From positions 310,001 to 374,000 of the forward strand of contig DLHT01000011.1 of NCBI GenBank assembly GCA_002483365.1: a stretch of DNA of 64,000 nucleotides, written 5' to 3'. The stretch's first letter is position 1; each line of letters starts with the position of its first letter. The position numbers and the translations under genes were made by a program. Source of the DNA: Cellvibrio sp. UBA7661. Its GTDB lineage: Bacteria; Pseudomonadota; Gammaproteobacteria; Pseudomonadales; Cellvibrionaceae. Positions 25,740 through 35,383 of the stretch are shown in pieces. Below the pieces are notes generated by a model. It had not been told where the DNA came from. It saw only the letters and a program-made list of their open reading frames with translations, and searched no databases.

Positions 25740-27116
25740 TTATAATCCGCCGCGCGTTAATTTTTCCGGATTCAATAGCGCTTCCAATTCCTCACGGGTT
25801 AAATCAGTTTCTTCTTGTGCGATATCAATAATTGCCCGGCCTTCTTTGTAGGCTTTTTTGGCGATGACCGCTGCTTTTTCGTAACCAATGATGGGATTGA
25901 GCGCAGTGACTAAAATCGGATTTTGCGCGAGGCTTCTTTGCACATTCGGCGTGTTGACACTAAATGTGGCGATTGTTTTATCGGCAAGTTCGTTGCTGGC
26001 GTTGCTCAGCAATTCAATCGACTGTAAGAGGTTATAGGCGATTAATGGCAACATCACATTCAATTGGAAGTTGCCGGATTGCCCTGCAATGCCAATGCTG
26101 ACATCGTTCCCCATCACTTGCGCGCAGGCCATGCACACTGCCTCTGGAATTACCGGATTCACTTTTCCCGGCATAATCGATGATCCAGGTTGTAATGGCT
26201 GTAAGCTGATTTCTGCTAAGCCTGCGAGTGGGCCTGAATTCATCCAACGCAAATCGTTGGCGATTTTCATTAAGCTGGTGGCGAGTGTTTTTAGTTGACC
26301 AGAGATAGCGACCGCTGTGTCTTGCGAACTCATGTGCGCAAAAAAATTATCGGCGGTAGTAAATGCCAATCCGGTTGCCTCACCTAAATGGTTTGCAAAG
26401 GTTTCTGCAAACTCCGGATGTGCATTGATCCCTGTTCCCACTGCTGTACCGCCTTGCGCCAAACGTAATAGTTGCGGCAACAACATTTGCAAACGCACAT
26501 AGTTGCTTTCGATCTGGCTGGCCCAGCCGTTAATTTCTTGTCCAAAGGTGAGCGGCATGGCATCCATTAAATGAGTGCGGCCGGTTTTTACAACATCAGC
26601 CAAGGCCTCGGCTTTGCCGAGCATACTGGTGTGAAGTTCCTCCAGCGCGGGAAAGAGTTGTTGTTTGAGTGCCAGGGCAGCGCTGACATGGATGGCGCTG
26701 GGTATAGTGTCGTTGGAGCTCTGGCTCATGTTGACCAGATCATTGGCATGTACTGGTTGCCCCGCAAGGTCGCTGGCGATATGGGCGATCACCTCATTCA
26801 CATTCATATTGGTGCTGGTGCCTGAGCCCGTTTGGAATACATCGACGGGGAACTGATTGGTGTAGTGGCCAGCCAAAATAGAGTCACATGCACTGACGAT
26901 CGCCCACGCCAGATCACTGTCGAGTAAGCCCAATTGTTGATTCGTGATCGCAGCGGCTTTTTTAATTTGCACAACCGCTTGGATAAAGCGCGGGGGCAGG
27001 GTAAGGCTGCTAATAGCGAAGTTGTTGAGTGCGCGCTGGGTTTGGGCACCATAGAGGGCGTTTTTGGGTACTTGAACCTCGCCCATACTGTCGTGTTCGA
27101 TGCGAAACTCGTTCAT
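25740..27116 (-). CDS. fumC: Fumarate hydratase class II
   Basis: 458 residues. This oxygen-stable, iron-independent fumarase hydrates fumarate to malate and thereby follows SdhA in the TCA cycle. The family signature GSSIMPGKVNPV is present, with the catalytic His region GRTHLMDAMPLTFGQE and the substrate segment SGSSTNMN-like TGSGTSTNMNVNEV. RBS aaaggag is 6 nt upstream. It is divergent from uvrB. Confidence 0.96.
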   Translation of the reverse strand: MNEFRIEHDSMGEVQVPKNALYGAQTQRALNNFAISSLTLPPRFIQAVVQIKKAAAITNQQLGLLDSDLAWAIVSACDSILAGHYTNQFPVDVFQTGSGTSTNMNVNEVIAHIASDLAGQPVHANDLVNMSQSSNDTIPSAIHVSAALALKQQLFPALEELHTSMLGKAEALADVVKTGRTHLMDAMPLTFGQEINGWASQIESNYVRLQMLLPQLLRLAQGGTAVGTGINAHPEFAETFANHLGEATGLAFTTADNFFAHMSSQDTAVAISGQLKTLATSLMKIANDLRWMNSGPLAGLAEISLQPLQPGSSIMPGKVNPVIPEAVCMACAQVMGNDVSIGIAGQSGNFQLNVMLPLIAYNLLQSIELLSNASNELADKTIATFSVNTPNVQRSLAQNPILVTALNPIIGYEKAAVIAKKAYKEGRAIIDIAQEETDLTREELEALLNPEKLTRGGL

Positions 27117-27243
27117 AGGGATCTCCTTTGGCTACTGACAGGCATTGTCAGTGTTGGGGATTAGGCTGCAAACCTCTACTTGGTTTTCTAGTCTAACCAG
27201 TATTTCGCTACAATCACGTTTTTCAGCACAGTATTGAGTCTTT

Positions 27244-29256
27244 ATGTCCAAACAATTTGTTGTTAACAGTGAATTTGCGCCTGCGGGCGACCAACCTGCT
27301 GCTATTGCGGGGCTTGTGCAGGGTATAGAAGCTGGCCTTGCGCATCAGACTTTGTTGGGGGTTACCGGTTCGGGCAAAACATTCACTATCGCCAATGTGA
27401 TCGCACAAGTGCAGCGCCCCACACTGATCATGGCGCATAACAAAACGCTTGCTGCTCAGCTCTACGGGGAATTCAAAGAGTTTTTTCCGAACAACGCCGT
27501 GGAATATTTTGTTTCCTACTATGACTACTACCAGCCGGAAGCCTATGTGCCTTCATCGGATACATTTATTGAAAAAGATTCCGCGGTAAACGAGCACATC
27601 GAGCAAATGCGCTTATCCGCCACCAAAGCCTTATTGGAGCGTAAAGACGCGATTATTATTGCCTCGGTATCGGCGATTTACGGTTTGGGCGATCCCGATG
27701 CCTACATGAAAATGTTGCTGCATATTGTGCGCGGCGAAAAAATTGACCAGCGCCAAATTTTGCGCCGCCTTGCCGAGTTGCAATACACGCGCAACGATAT
27801 GGATTTTGCGCGTGCGACTTACCGCGTGCGTGGAGAGGTGATTGATGTGTATCCGGCCGATTCTGATATTGAAGCGGTGCGCATTGAATTGTTTGATGAT
27901 GAAGTTGAACAAATTTCAATTTTTGATCCGCTTACCGGCGAAGTGCTTTATAAGGTTCCTCGATTTACCATTTATCCAAAATCCCACTACGTAACGCCGC
28001 GCGAGCAAATTCTGGATGCGATTGAAAACATCAAAGAAGAATTGCGCGAGCGTTTGGAATATTTGCGCGAAAACAACAAACTGGTTGAAGCGCAGCGTTT
28101 GGAACAGCGCACGCGTTTTGATTTGGAAATGATGCAAGAGCTGGGTTATTGCAACGGCATTGAAAACTATTCGCGCTATTTGTCGGGCCGCAACCCTGGC
28201 GAGCCGCCACCGACATTATTTGATTACCTCCCACCTGAAGCTTTATTGGTCATCGATGAAAGTCACGTAACCATTCCACAAATCGGTGCGATGTACAAAG
28301 GCGACCGCTCGCGCAAAGAAACGCTGGTTGAATATGGCTTCCGCTTGCCTTCCGCGTTGGATAACCGCCCGATGCGTTTTGATGAATGGGAACGCATCGC
28401 CCCGCAAATGATTATGGTCTCGGCCACGCCCGGAAAATACGAAGCAGAAAATCAGGGGCAAGTGGTTGAGCAGGTTGTACGCCCAACGGGTTTGATCGAT
28501 CCTGAAATTGAAATTCGCCCGGCAACAACACAAGTAGATGATGTGCTCTCGGAAATTCGTTTGCGCGTAGAGCAGGGCGATCGCGTGTTGATTACGGTGC
28601 TCACCAAACGCATGGCAGAAGATTTAACCGAATATCTGGGCGAACACGGTGTGCGTGTGCGTTATTTGCACTCGGATATCGATACAGTTGAACGCGTTGA
28701 AATTATCCGCGATTTACGTTTGGGGCAGTTCGATGTGTTGGTCGGCATTAACTTGCTGCGTGAAGGTTTGGATATGCCGGAGGTGTCGCTCGTCGCCATT
28801 TTGGATGCGGACAAAGAGGGCTTTTTACGTTCAGACCGTTCACTCATCCAAACCATCGGCCGCGCGGCGCGCAATGTTAACGGCAAAGCTATTTTGTATG
28901 CCGATAGGGTTACCGGCTCCATGCAGCGCGCTATTGATGAAACCGACCGTCGCCGCCAGAAACAAATTGATCACAACACCCAGCACGGTATTGTTCCCAA
29001 AGGCATCAACAAAAACATTACTGACATCATGGAGAGTTCGGTTGTTCCCGGCGCCGGCGGCCGCAGCGCGCGCAACAAAGCGCTGGCGATTGCAGAACGC
29101 AGTGGCAAGTACAAAGTTGAGATCAATCCAAAAGATATTTGGAAAACCATCGAGCTTATGGAAAAACAAATGTTCCAAGCCGCAAAAGATCTGGAATTTG
29201 AAGTGGCTGCCAAATTGCGCGATGAAATTGAAAAATTAAAGAAGCAGGCGATGTAG
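27244..29256 (+). CDS. uvrB: Excinuclease ABC subunit B
   Basis: 670 residues, the typical length. UvrB receives damaged DNA from UvrA and positions UvrC for incision. The Walker A motif GVTGSGKT lies near residue 40, the beta-hairpin block YYDYYQPEAYVP near 92, helicase motifs such as DESHVT and QTIGRAARN further on, and the C-terminal UvrC-binding UVR domain (MEKQMFQAAKDLEFEVAAKLRDEI) at the end. The start is the first ATG. No SOS box was recognised in the 127-bp gap to fumC. Confidence 0.97.
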   Translation: MSKQFVVNSEFAPAGDQPAAIAGLVQGIEAGLAHQTLLGVTGSGKTFTIANVIAQVQRPTLIMAHNKTLAAQLYGEFKEFFPNNAVEYFVSYYDYYQPEAYVPSSDTFIEKDSAVNEHIEQMRLSATKALLERKDAIIIASVSAIYGLGDPDAYMKMLLHIVRGEKIDQRQILRRLAELQYTRNDMDFARATYRVRGEVIDVYPADSDIEAVRIELFDDEVEQISIFDPLTGEVLYKVPRFTIYPKSHYVTPREQILDAIENIKEELRERLEYLRENNKLVEAQRLEQRTRFDLEMMQELGYCNGIENYSRYLSGRNPGEPPPTLFDYLPPEALLVIDESHVTIPQIGAMYKGDRSRKETLVEYGFRLPSALDNRPMRFDEWERIAPQMIMVSATPGKYEAENQGQVVEQVVRPTGLIDPEIEIRPATTQVDDVLSEIRLRVEQGDRVLITVLTKRMAEDLTEYLGEHGVRVRYLHSDIDTVERVEIIRDLRLGQFDVLVGINLLREGLDMPEVSLVAILDADKEGFLRSDRSLIQTIGRAARNVNGKAILYADRVTGSMQRAIDETDRRRQKQIDHNTQHGIVPKGINKNITDIMESSVVPGAGGRSARNKALAIAERSGKYKVEINPKDIWKTIELMEKQMFQAAKDLEFEVAAKLRDEIEKLKKQAM

Positions 29257-29276
29257 TAAAACATCGCCGATGAGTT

Positions 29277-29296
29277 TGCGGTCATGGTTGACCGCA
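29277..29296 (+). terminator. Hairpin downstream of uvrB
   Basis: tgcggtca-tggt-tgaccgca is an 8-bp perfect stem 20 nt after the stop codon. The T-run is poor (cagagatttt), so termination efficiency is uncertain. Confidence 0.45.
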
Positions 29297-29353
29297 CAGA
29301 GATTTTGTAAGTTGTTGATGTGGGTACACTTGATAGCGATGGAAAAATAGAAT

Positions 29354-30601
29354 CTATCCGGGCTTATGTGGGGCGTGGGGATTAATGCCGAACACTATCC
29401 GTAGCCCGGGTATTTTTTTGAGGATTTCAAACAAAATCCAACATCCCGCTATAACCAGTGTTATTACCGCGATCGGCTCAAAAAGACCGCCTAATGTGAG
29501 TGGTGCCAGCCAATAAGCAAATACGATGATTAACGTCTGGTGCAGAATATAAAAACAAAATATGCCTGAGTTCAGATAGCGAATTAACGGACTGCGTTTG
29601 TTAAACCAGTGTTGCCCCCAAGCGGTGACACACAATATCCAAAGCCAGCTGTTGGCGCTCCACAATAGACCGTTCACTTCCTGTGCGATGAATCCTTCGC
29701 CTAACATTCCACTGACTAACTTGCCACCATGAAAAGCAAAGAGCGTGTAGCTGTAGTTTAATAATCCAATGATCAATAAATGCCAGCGGATTGTTTTTAT
29801 ACTTTGCCAAAGGGCGGGAATTTGCACTAAAGCAAAACCCAAGACAAAACTCAAAAATGAACGGCCATGGTTAAACCAATCTTCTACCAAATTGTGGGTA
29901 ACCGGGTTATTGGTATAGAGCAGTGCACCGTTGAGATAAAAACCAGCGATAGGGAGCAACACAATCGTTGTTAAGGTTATCCGTGCAGAAAACCAGCGCC
30001 ATACCGGTTGCATAGCCTTGCTAATTAGTAGTGGATAGAGCATTGCCATTATCAAGGTATAAACAATCAGATAGGGTAAATACCACAGGTGATTCCATGT
30101 GAGGTGCATGCTGCCCAAGGTTTTGTGCTGCTCAAATTTGGCGCTTTGTTGATCCAGATAGGCGTACCAGAATTGCCAATAATTCAATTCTTCCATGATG
30201 TGTTGGGACTTTGCCTCTATATAGACTTGCGGTACGACGACCACCAGCATGCCAAAGAATAACGGTAACAATAAGTAACCAAGACGTTTACCCAGCGCTC
30301 TACTAATACCCGGCGCTCTACTAAAAGAGTTGTCACGATTGCGTGGTAAAAATAATGCCAGTGCAGCTCCGCTTATAAAAAATAATAATGACATTCGCCA
30401 TTGGTTTGACCAGAGCATCACATTGGCTAAGGCTTCACTTTGATATTGGCTTTTATAATGCCAACCCCAATCGGCAACGTAGAGCATGCCCGTGTGATAC
30501 AGGATCAATAGACCAAATACGGTCACACGCAGGCCATCCAATTCATGCAAACGATGAGTTACATCAGGCGTTAATCGGGTTGTCGGTAATTTTTCAGGCA
30601 T
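29354..30601 (-). CDS. Membrane acyltransferase, family 3 (OpgC/OafA-like)
   Basis: 415 residues with about ten membrane helices. The N-terminal HELDGLRVTVFGLLILYHTGMLY has the Arg and His hallmark of the acyltransferase-3 family, whose members transfer acetyl, succinyl or other acyl groups to extracytoplasmic glycans or lipids. FFISGAALALFLPR and WYLPYLIVYTL follow. The RBS aggaag supports ATG 30601 (TTG 30604 is an alternative). It is divergent from a membrane-bound LytTR regulator, and such neighbours suggest regulation of the acyltransferase by that protein. The acceptor is unknown. Confidence 0.85.
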   Translation of the reverse strand: MPEKLPTTRLTPDVTHRLHELDGLRVTVFGLLILYHTGMLYVADWGWHYKSQYQSEALANVMLWSNQWRMSLLFFISGAALALFLPRNRDNSFSRAPGISRALGKRLGYLLLPLFFGMLVVVVPQVYIEAKSQHIMEELNYWQFWYAYLDQQSAKFEQHKTLGSMHLTWNHLWYLPYLIVYTLIMAMLYPLLISKAMQPVWRWFSARITLTTIVLLPIAGFYLNGALLYTNNPVTHNLVEDWFNHGRSFLSFVLGFALVQIPALWQSIKTIRWHLLIIGLLNYSYTLFAFHGGKLVSGMLGEGFIAQEVNGLLWSANSWLWILCVTAWGQHWFNKRSPLIRYLNSGIFCFYILHQTLIIVFAYWLAPLTLGGLFEPIAVITLVIAGCWILFEILKKIPGLRIVFGINPHAPHKPG

Positions 30602-30797
30602 CAATTTTTACTTCCTGCAATACACGTTGAACCGCTATGCTAATCGGCAGCAGCGCGATGTGATCGCTCAAGTGATTGATCTACATGAATTTGTGACAAG
30701 CGGCAGCAGGCTGTGACGGCAATGTTTAATCATTCAAACTATCGGTCAATCAGTTAATCTATCCATCAGTAAAAATAAGTACCGCAAAGAGAGAACA

Positions 30798-31667
30798 ATG
30801 AGCAACACATTATCTGCACGCTACCAACAACACTTTTTGGCGCATCCTGTGTTATGGGGTTGGATCTTATTAAGCGGTTGGTTTGGTAGTAATGCGTTGG
30901 TATTGGCAACCACTAAATTAATGGAAATGACGCGAGAGGGGCATCAGGTTCCTTTTTGGAAACCTCTTTCTTGGGAGTTTTCCAGTGCCGTTATGATTTT
31001 ACTGTTAGTACCTGTGGGGGTTTATATTCACGACCGTTGGTTAGCAAATCTGTCGCTGAAGTGGTGTATCGGGTTGCATGTATTACTGACGCTACCATTT
31101 TCGTTATCCCATATAGCGGGCATGGTGGGTATTCGCCACTTCTGTTACTGGCTGATGGGTGAACAATACCATTTCGGCAATATTGCATCTGAGTTGTTAT
31201 ACGAGTATCGAAAAGATGCGCAAACGTATTTGACCCTGTTGCTGGTGATTTTTGGTTTCCGTTTGATTTATCGCCGCTTACAAGGTGAAGCAAGTTATTT
31301 GATGGCAGAAGCAAGCACGGAGCAAGCTGAGTCAGAGAAAAGCCCGGAGATGCTGTTAATTAAAAAGTTGGGACGTGAGTTTTTAATCAAAACAGCGGAT
31401 ATTGAATGGGTTGAAGCCTCGGGCAATTATGCCAATTTGCATGTTCGGGGCAGCATTTATCCTATGCGGATTACCATGGATAAATTGGAAACTTTATTGC
31501 CTGCTGATTTTGTTCGAATCCATCGTTCGAGTATTGTCAACCTGCATCAAATCCAACAGGTACAACCTTTGGATTCGGGGGATCATGAAATCACCCTGAA
31601 GGCAGGAAACACGTTGATATTGTCGCGACGTTATCGCGATAGTTTTAAACGTGTGTTGAGTTTATAG
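30798..31667 (+). CDS. Membrane-anchored LytTR-domain transcription regulator
   Basis: 289 residues. Residues 1-165 hold four membrane helices; residues 190-289 are a LytTR DNA-binding domain (FLIKTADIEWVEASGNYANLHV, FVRIHRSSIVNLHQI, LSRRYRDSFKRVL). It has no receiver domain, so it is not a normal two-component response regulator; the membrane part presumably senses a signal or partner. A coiled linker (AEASTEQAESEKS) joins the two. RBS agagagaa precedes ATG. It faces away from the acyltransferase across a 196-bp region that must hold both promoters. Confidence 0.85.
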   Translation: MSNTLSARYQQHFLAHPVLWGWILLSGWFGSNALVLATTKLMEMTREGHQVPFWKPLSWEFSSAVMILLLVPVGVYIHDRWLANLSLKWCIGLHVLLTLPFSLSHIAGMVGIRHFCYWLMGEQYHFGNIASELLYEYRKDAQTYLTLLLVIFGFRLIYRRLQGEASYLMAEASTEQAESEKSPEMLLIKKLGREFLIKTADIEWVEASGNYANLHVRGSIYPMRITMDKLETLLPADFVRIHRSSIVNLHQIQQVQPLDSGDHEITLKAGNTLILSRRYRDSFKRVLSL

Positions 31668-31677
31668 AAAGTAAATC

Positions 31678-31708
31678 GGGCGCAATTCATTGCGCCCATT
31701 GATTTATT
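31678..31708. terminator. Terminator between LytTR gene and DUF4124 gene
   Basis: A 9-bp perfect stem gggcgcaat/attgcgccc is followed by a T-rich stretch. It lies between convergent genes. Confidence 0.6.
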
Positions 31709-31715
31709 ATATCGA

Positions 31716-32996
31716 TCAAAGCCCCTGACAATCCCCAACCCAGTGTGCTTTGTCCAATGATGTGCGGCATTCCCAATCGATGGATTGGCCATTCATGATG
31801 GGTTTTGGAACGAGTTGCAATACTTCATTTTCACCAAACGTGGATCTGTCCAAGCGCAAATGCAATACCCCACCTAAACGCAGTTCTGCTTGTTCTATTA
31901 AATCTTTTTGTATCAAGTCACCAGAACTTAAATCGATATCGGAAAAACTGCTTGGCCATTTTCCAGTTTCAGCATAGTACTGCACTATGCTGATGCGTAC
32001 GGGGCTTACCAATGACATGGCTTCTGCTAATTTTGCTTTGTTTACCGCATTAAATTGAAGTTTGTCGGCGAGGCGGCTAAGCATTCCACCGCTATCGCTT
32101 GGGGACGGTGTTTCTTGTTGAGCGATAGTCACGGTTTTGATTTTGGATTTCGGCGTAAGCAGCTCAACAAACGTTGGATTGGCAATAAGATTGGTAATGG
32201 CTTGTTCATACGCGGCTGTTGTCAGCCTTGATATGTTGCCGGGGTAACCATCGATCTCATTTGCAGAACCTTCGGCTATAGTGTTGAGCAGCACCACATC
32301 ATCTCTTGAGTGGGTGATGGTAATTCGTAACTGCAGCCAGACATTGGCTTTGTCAAAATGATACCCGCTGATTTTATCCAGATTGCCTGAAATACTGGCT
32401 TTCTCAAGTCGCTGGGTACAGGCATTAATACGCATATCTGTGATGTCCACATTCAGCTTGAGTGGTGGATTTCCCTCTTCATCCATAACGCGTTGCGGGT
32501 TATCGAGTGCATAAGTGGCGCGCTGTGAACGAAATTTATAAGTATCGAACACGCGGCCTTCATCGCGATAAAGATCATCTGACTCGGGCAAGCTGTTCTT
32601 ATAACGTTTAATGTATTCCCCATAATTCACCGCTGTAGGTGAAACGCAATCGCCACCAAAATAAAAATAAGCAAAATTGGCAGGGCTGCGCAGTGCAGCT
32701 AATTGATCCAATGCTAATTCACTTCGCAGTAAATACAGGGAAGGGCGTGTGTTTTGGTAACGCTTGGCGGGGAGGGACTCTACCGCTTTTGCCTGTGGCA
32801 TAGTGCCGAGATTCAGATTTTGTGCTTGTGCAGAGTCAGCGATTTTCTTATCGGAGTAATGCACTTTACCTTGTGCATCGGTGTATTTATAGATTTCTGC
32901 ATGTGCAGTACTCGCCAAGTAAAAGCTGAAAGGTATACAGAGTGAGGTCATGAATTTAATGGGATTAATCAGGTTCTTGGCCGATAACAGATTCAT
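31716..32996 (-). CDS. Exported DUF4124 protein with pilin-like C-terminal domain
   Basis: 426 residues. A signal peptide (about 1-33, cleavage after AHA) leads into a DUF4124 module AEIYKYTDAQGKVHYSDKK. The middle (about 90-300) is unrecognised. The last 110 residues look like a type IV pilin globular head without its N-terminal helix: AEAMSLVSPVRISIVQYYAETGKWP, then IDWECRTSLDKAHWVGDCQGL, where two cysteines frame a D-region-like loop. A role at the cell envelope or with pilus-like assemblies is inferred only from this. RBS aaaggaa supports the start. It is convergent with the LytTR gene. Confidence 0.65.
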   Translation of the reverse strand: MNLLSAKNLINPIKFMTSLCIPFSFYLASTAHAEIYKYTDAQGKVHYSDKKIADSAQAQNLNLGTMPQAKAVESLPAKRYQNTRPSLYLLRSELALDQLAALRSPANFAYFYFGGDCVSPTAVNYGEYIKRYKNSLPESDDLYRDEGRVFDTYKFRSQRATYALDNPQRVMDEEGNPPLKLNVDITDMRINACTQRLEKASISGNLDKISGYHFDKANVWLQLRITITHSRDDVVLLNTIAEGSANEIDGYPGNISRLTTAAYEQAITNLIANPTFVELLTPKSKIKTVTIAQQETPSPSDSGGMLSRLADKLQFNAVNKAKLAEAMSLVSPVRISIVQYYAETGKWPSSFSDIDLSSGDLIQKDLIEQAELRLGGVLHLRLDRSTFGENEVLQLVPKPIMNGQSIDWECRTSLDKAHWVGDCQGL

Positions 32997-33131
32997 GGTA
33001 TTCCTTTGGTGTTTAGTAAAATTATCTCTATTATTGGATGCATCGGGTTTGATTCAATGCTCTGGCTTGCGCATACAAAAATTCAACGTAATGCAATTTA
33101 GGTGGAAAACTACGGGAAGGCAACATTCGCT

Positions 33132-33605
33132 GTGAAAATCACCAACATGATAAAACTATTATTGCCGATACTTTTCCCGTCGTGGCGGTTCTTCAGTAGT
33201 GTGGGCATGTCGCCACGTTTTGATCTGGGGTTTGCGGTAGACGAGGCAAACCTGCCAGCGGAGTGGATTCCTTTTCGCCCTTTACATGAACGGCTATCAC
33301 TTTGGAGCGCGCTTAAACATTTGGCACATAACCCGCGCTGGAATGAGCTTTTGTTTATGAATTCTTGTGCAGAGCGATTATTTGAAGGTGGCGATATTTT
33401 TTATCGCGAGGAAATTGCGCAGCACCTGCTCATGGCAATTGAGTCAGGTGAGATTGCGGTAAAAAATCCGGCGCATTTTATGTGTTTCAGAATTCGCGCT
33501 ATTTATTCGGACGATGCGCCAGCCCATTGTATAGGGCCGATAAAAGAAGAGGTTGTGTTGTATTCCGGTTTTTATGCTTTGCCCAATAAGGGGCAACGAT
33601 TGTGA
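33132..33605 (+). CDS. Conserved hypothetical protein paired with an HTTM-like membrane protein
   Basis: 157 residues from GTG 33132 (gggaagg 11 nt upstream); ATG 33147 is an alternative. I do not recognise a family. The segment LFPSWRFFSSVGMSPRFDLGF near the N-terminus and the acidic, largely soluble rest suggest a cytoplasmic or membrane-peripheral protein. The stop overlaps the start of the next gene by 4 nt (GTGA), so the two are translationally coupled and probably work together. Confidence 0.6.
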   Translation: MKITNMIKLLLPILFPSWRFFSSVGMSPRFDLGFAVDEANLPAEWIPFRPLHERLSLWSALKHLAHNPRWNELLFMNSCAERLFEGGDIFYREEIAQHLLMAIESGEIAVKNPAHFMCFRIRAIYSDDAPAHCIGPIKEEVVLYSGFYALPNKGQRL

Positions 33606-34291
33606 CATTGGATCTGGCTGTCCGGCTAACGGAAATAATGTTGGGCTTTGCATTTTTGCAGCAAAGTTTGGAATTTTTGCGTGCACGCGGTGTTGAACAA
33701 AAGCTGGCTTTTTTGCGCGTGGCGCTTGCGGTACTGTTAATTGCGGGTGTTTTTCCGCTATTGATCGCTGGCACTTTACTCTTGACTAGTGTGTTATTGA
33801 TCTGGCGTTTCCGGGGGCCCTATAACGGTGGCAGTGATGCCATGAGTGTGTTGGTATTGTTGTGTATAGGGTTATCGCATCTTGCACCTTCTACTTTGTG
33901 GCAGGAAATTGCAGTGGGTTATGCAGTACTGCAATTAATTCTGTCGTATTTTCAAGCGGGTTGGGTCAAGTTGGTAAATCCTGAGTGGCGATCCGGCAAA
34001 GCCTTGCGCGAAGTATTTGGGTGGTCTGCGTATCCGGTTGCGCATTCGCTCAGACACTTGTCCGAGCGGAAAACGTTATTATGGTTTGCATCCTGGTGTG
34101 TGATTGTTGCAGAGCTGTTATTTCCACTTGCGCTTTTTTACCAGAGTGCACTGATTGCAGCATTGATCTGCGCTGGTTGTTTTCACTTGGCCAACGCAGT
34201 GCTGTTTGGTTTGAACCGTTTTGTATTGGCTTGGATCTCGGCATACCCTCTGGCGTTGTGGTTTCAGGAACGGCTGGTGACTCTGTTATAA
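33602..34291 (+). CDS. HTTM/DoxX-like integral membrane protein
   Basis: 229 residues with about six membrane helices. SYFQAGWVKLVNPEWRSGKALREVFG is typical of the HTTM (vitamin K-dependent carboxylase-like) membrane proteins, and the gene neighbour is a small soluble partner. Function unknown. The GTG start overlaps the stop of the upstream gene. Its 3' end overlaps the convergent oxidoreductase gene by 6 nt. Confidence 0.6.
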   Translation: MTLDLAVRLTEIMLGFAFLQQSLEFLRARGVEQKLAFLRVALAVLLIAGVFPLLIAGTLLLTSVLLIWRFRGPYNGGSDAMSVLVLLCIGLSHLAPSTLWQEIAVGYAVLQLILSYFQAGWVKLVNPEWRSGKALREVFGWSAYPVAHSLRHLSERKTLLWFASWCVIVAELLFPLALFYQSALIAALICAGCFHLANAVLFGLNRFVLAWISAYPLALWFQERLVTLL

Positions 34292-35383
34292 CACTACTCG
34301 CTTGCCAGTTTTAGCGGCTTTAAAAATCGATTCAAGTATCACAATATCTTTCATGCCTTCTTCGCCGGGAACCAGCACCGGCGATTTGTTGAGAATAGCG
34401 AGAGCATCATTATCCATTTGTCGCGCCTGTTGATTGTGGGGCGAAGGCGGTAGGATTATTCCATCACTGGTGCGGCCTTGTACTCCGCTATAAGATTGGA
34501 AAGGCTTTAATTCGTACCAGCCTTTTTCGCAATCTGCACGCAAGTGATTCATTGAGCGCGCATAACTTGTTGCGCATTTCGCATGTGCACCGCTTGCAAA
34601 TTCCAATTCAAATTCGGTGGTTTCATCCACATCTTTGTACACGGGAGTGGTTGAATTCATTCTCGCGGTCACGGCGACAGGTTCCTCGCCGGCGGTGTAG
34701 CGTGCAGCATTTAATGGATAAACGCCCATATCGTACATTGCACCGCCGCCCAGTTTTGGATCGGCGCGCCAGGAATAACTCGCTCCGGTGCCGTTGTATC
34801 CCGCTTCTGCAATAATCGTTTGGATATTACCGTAGGGTTTTTGTTTGGCGAATTGCATAATGCGCTGTGTATTTTGTTCGTGCTGCATGCGATAGCCAAT
34901 GGTCAGCTGCACTTTGTTTTTCTTGCAGACATCAATCATGGCTTGGCATTCTTTTGCGTCCATTGCCATGGGCTTTTCACACCACACGTGTTTACCGGCA
35001 TTGGCAGCAATTTCGGTGAATTTTTTGTGTGTTCCTGTAGGTGTTACCACATACACAACATCAATGTCCGGATTGTTCGCCAGCTCATGCATGTTGTCGT
35101 AATTATAAATATTGTAATCAAGCAGCCCATATTGCTTTTGCCAAAGCGGGATTTTTTCCGGGGAGCCGGTAACAATCCCGGCAAGATAACAGTGTTGCGT
35201 AAGTTGTAATGCAGGTGCAAGCAAATCGCGACTGTAATAACCCAAGCCTAGCAACGCGACTCCAATTCGTTTTTTAGGGGAGTTGCTGGCAAATAGCGAT
35301 GGAGCACTGGCTGCAAGCCCGACAGCTGCAAAGGCTTTCAAGAGGTCGCGACGATTAATGTCCCTCTGGTTAAATGTTGCCAT
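34286..35383 (-). CDS. Tat-exported Gfo/Idh/MocA-family oxidoreductase
   Basis: 365 residues. A twin-arginine signal (NRRDLLKAFAAVGLAASAPSLFAS) sends the folded, NAD(P)-containing enzyme to the periplasm. The Rossmann fold IGVALLGLGYYSRDLLAPAL and the catalytic EKPMAMDAKECQAM follow, as in glucose-fructose oxidoreductase. The C-terminal beta-sheet domain has GGAMYDMGVYPLNAARY. It probably oxidises or reduces a sugar or sugar derivative. RBS ggagaaag lies before ATG. Confidence 0.85.
   Translation of the reverse strand: MATFNQRDINRRDLLKAFAAVGLAASAPSLFASNSPKKRIGVALLGLGYYSRDLLAPALQLTQHCYLAGIVTGSPEKIPLWQKQYGLLDYNIYNYDNMHELANNPDIDVVYVVTPTGTHKKFTEIAANAGKHVWCEKPMAMDAKECQAMIDVCKKNKVQLTIGYRMQHEQNTQRIMQFAKQKPYGNIQTIIAEAGYNGTGASYSWRADPKLGGGAMYDMGVYPLNAARYTAGEEPVAVTARMNSTTPVYKDVDETTEFELEFASGAHAKCATSYARSMNHLRADCEKGWYELKPFQSYSGVQGRTSDGIILPPSPHNQQARQMDNDALAILNKSPVLVPGEEGMKDIVILESIFKAAKTGKRVVL

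Noticed and set aside
28649..29239. 196-codon frame inside uvrB on the same strand
   Set aside because: It is an alternate frame of uvrB with Trp/Cys/Lys-rich, low-complexity translation and no RBS.
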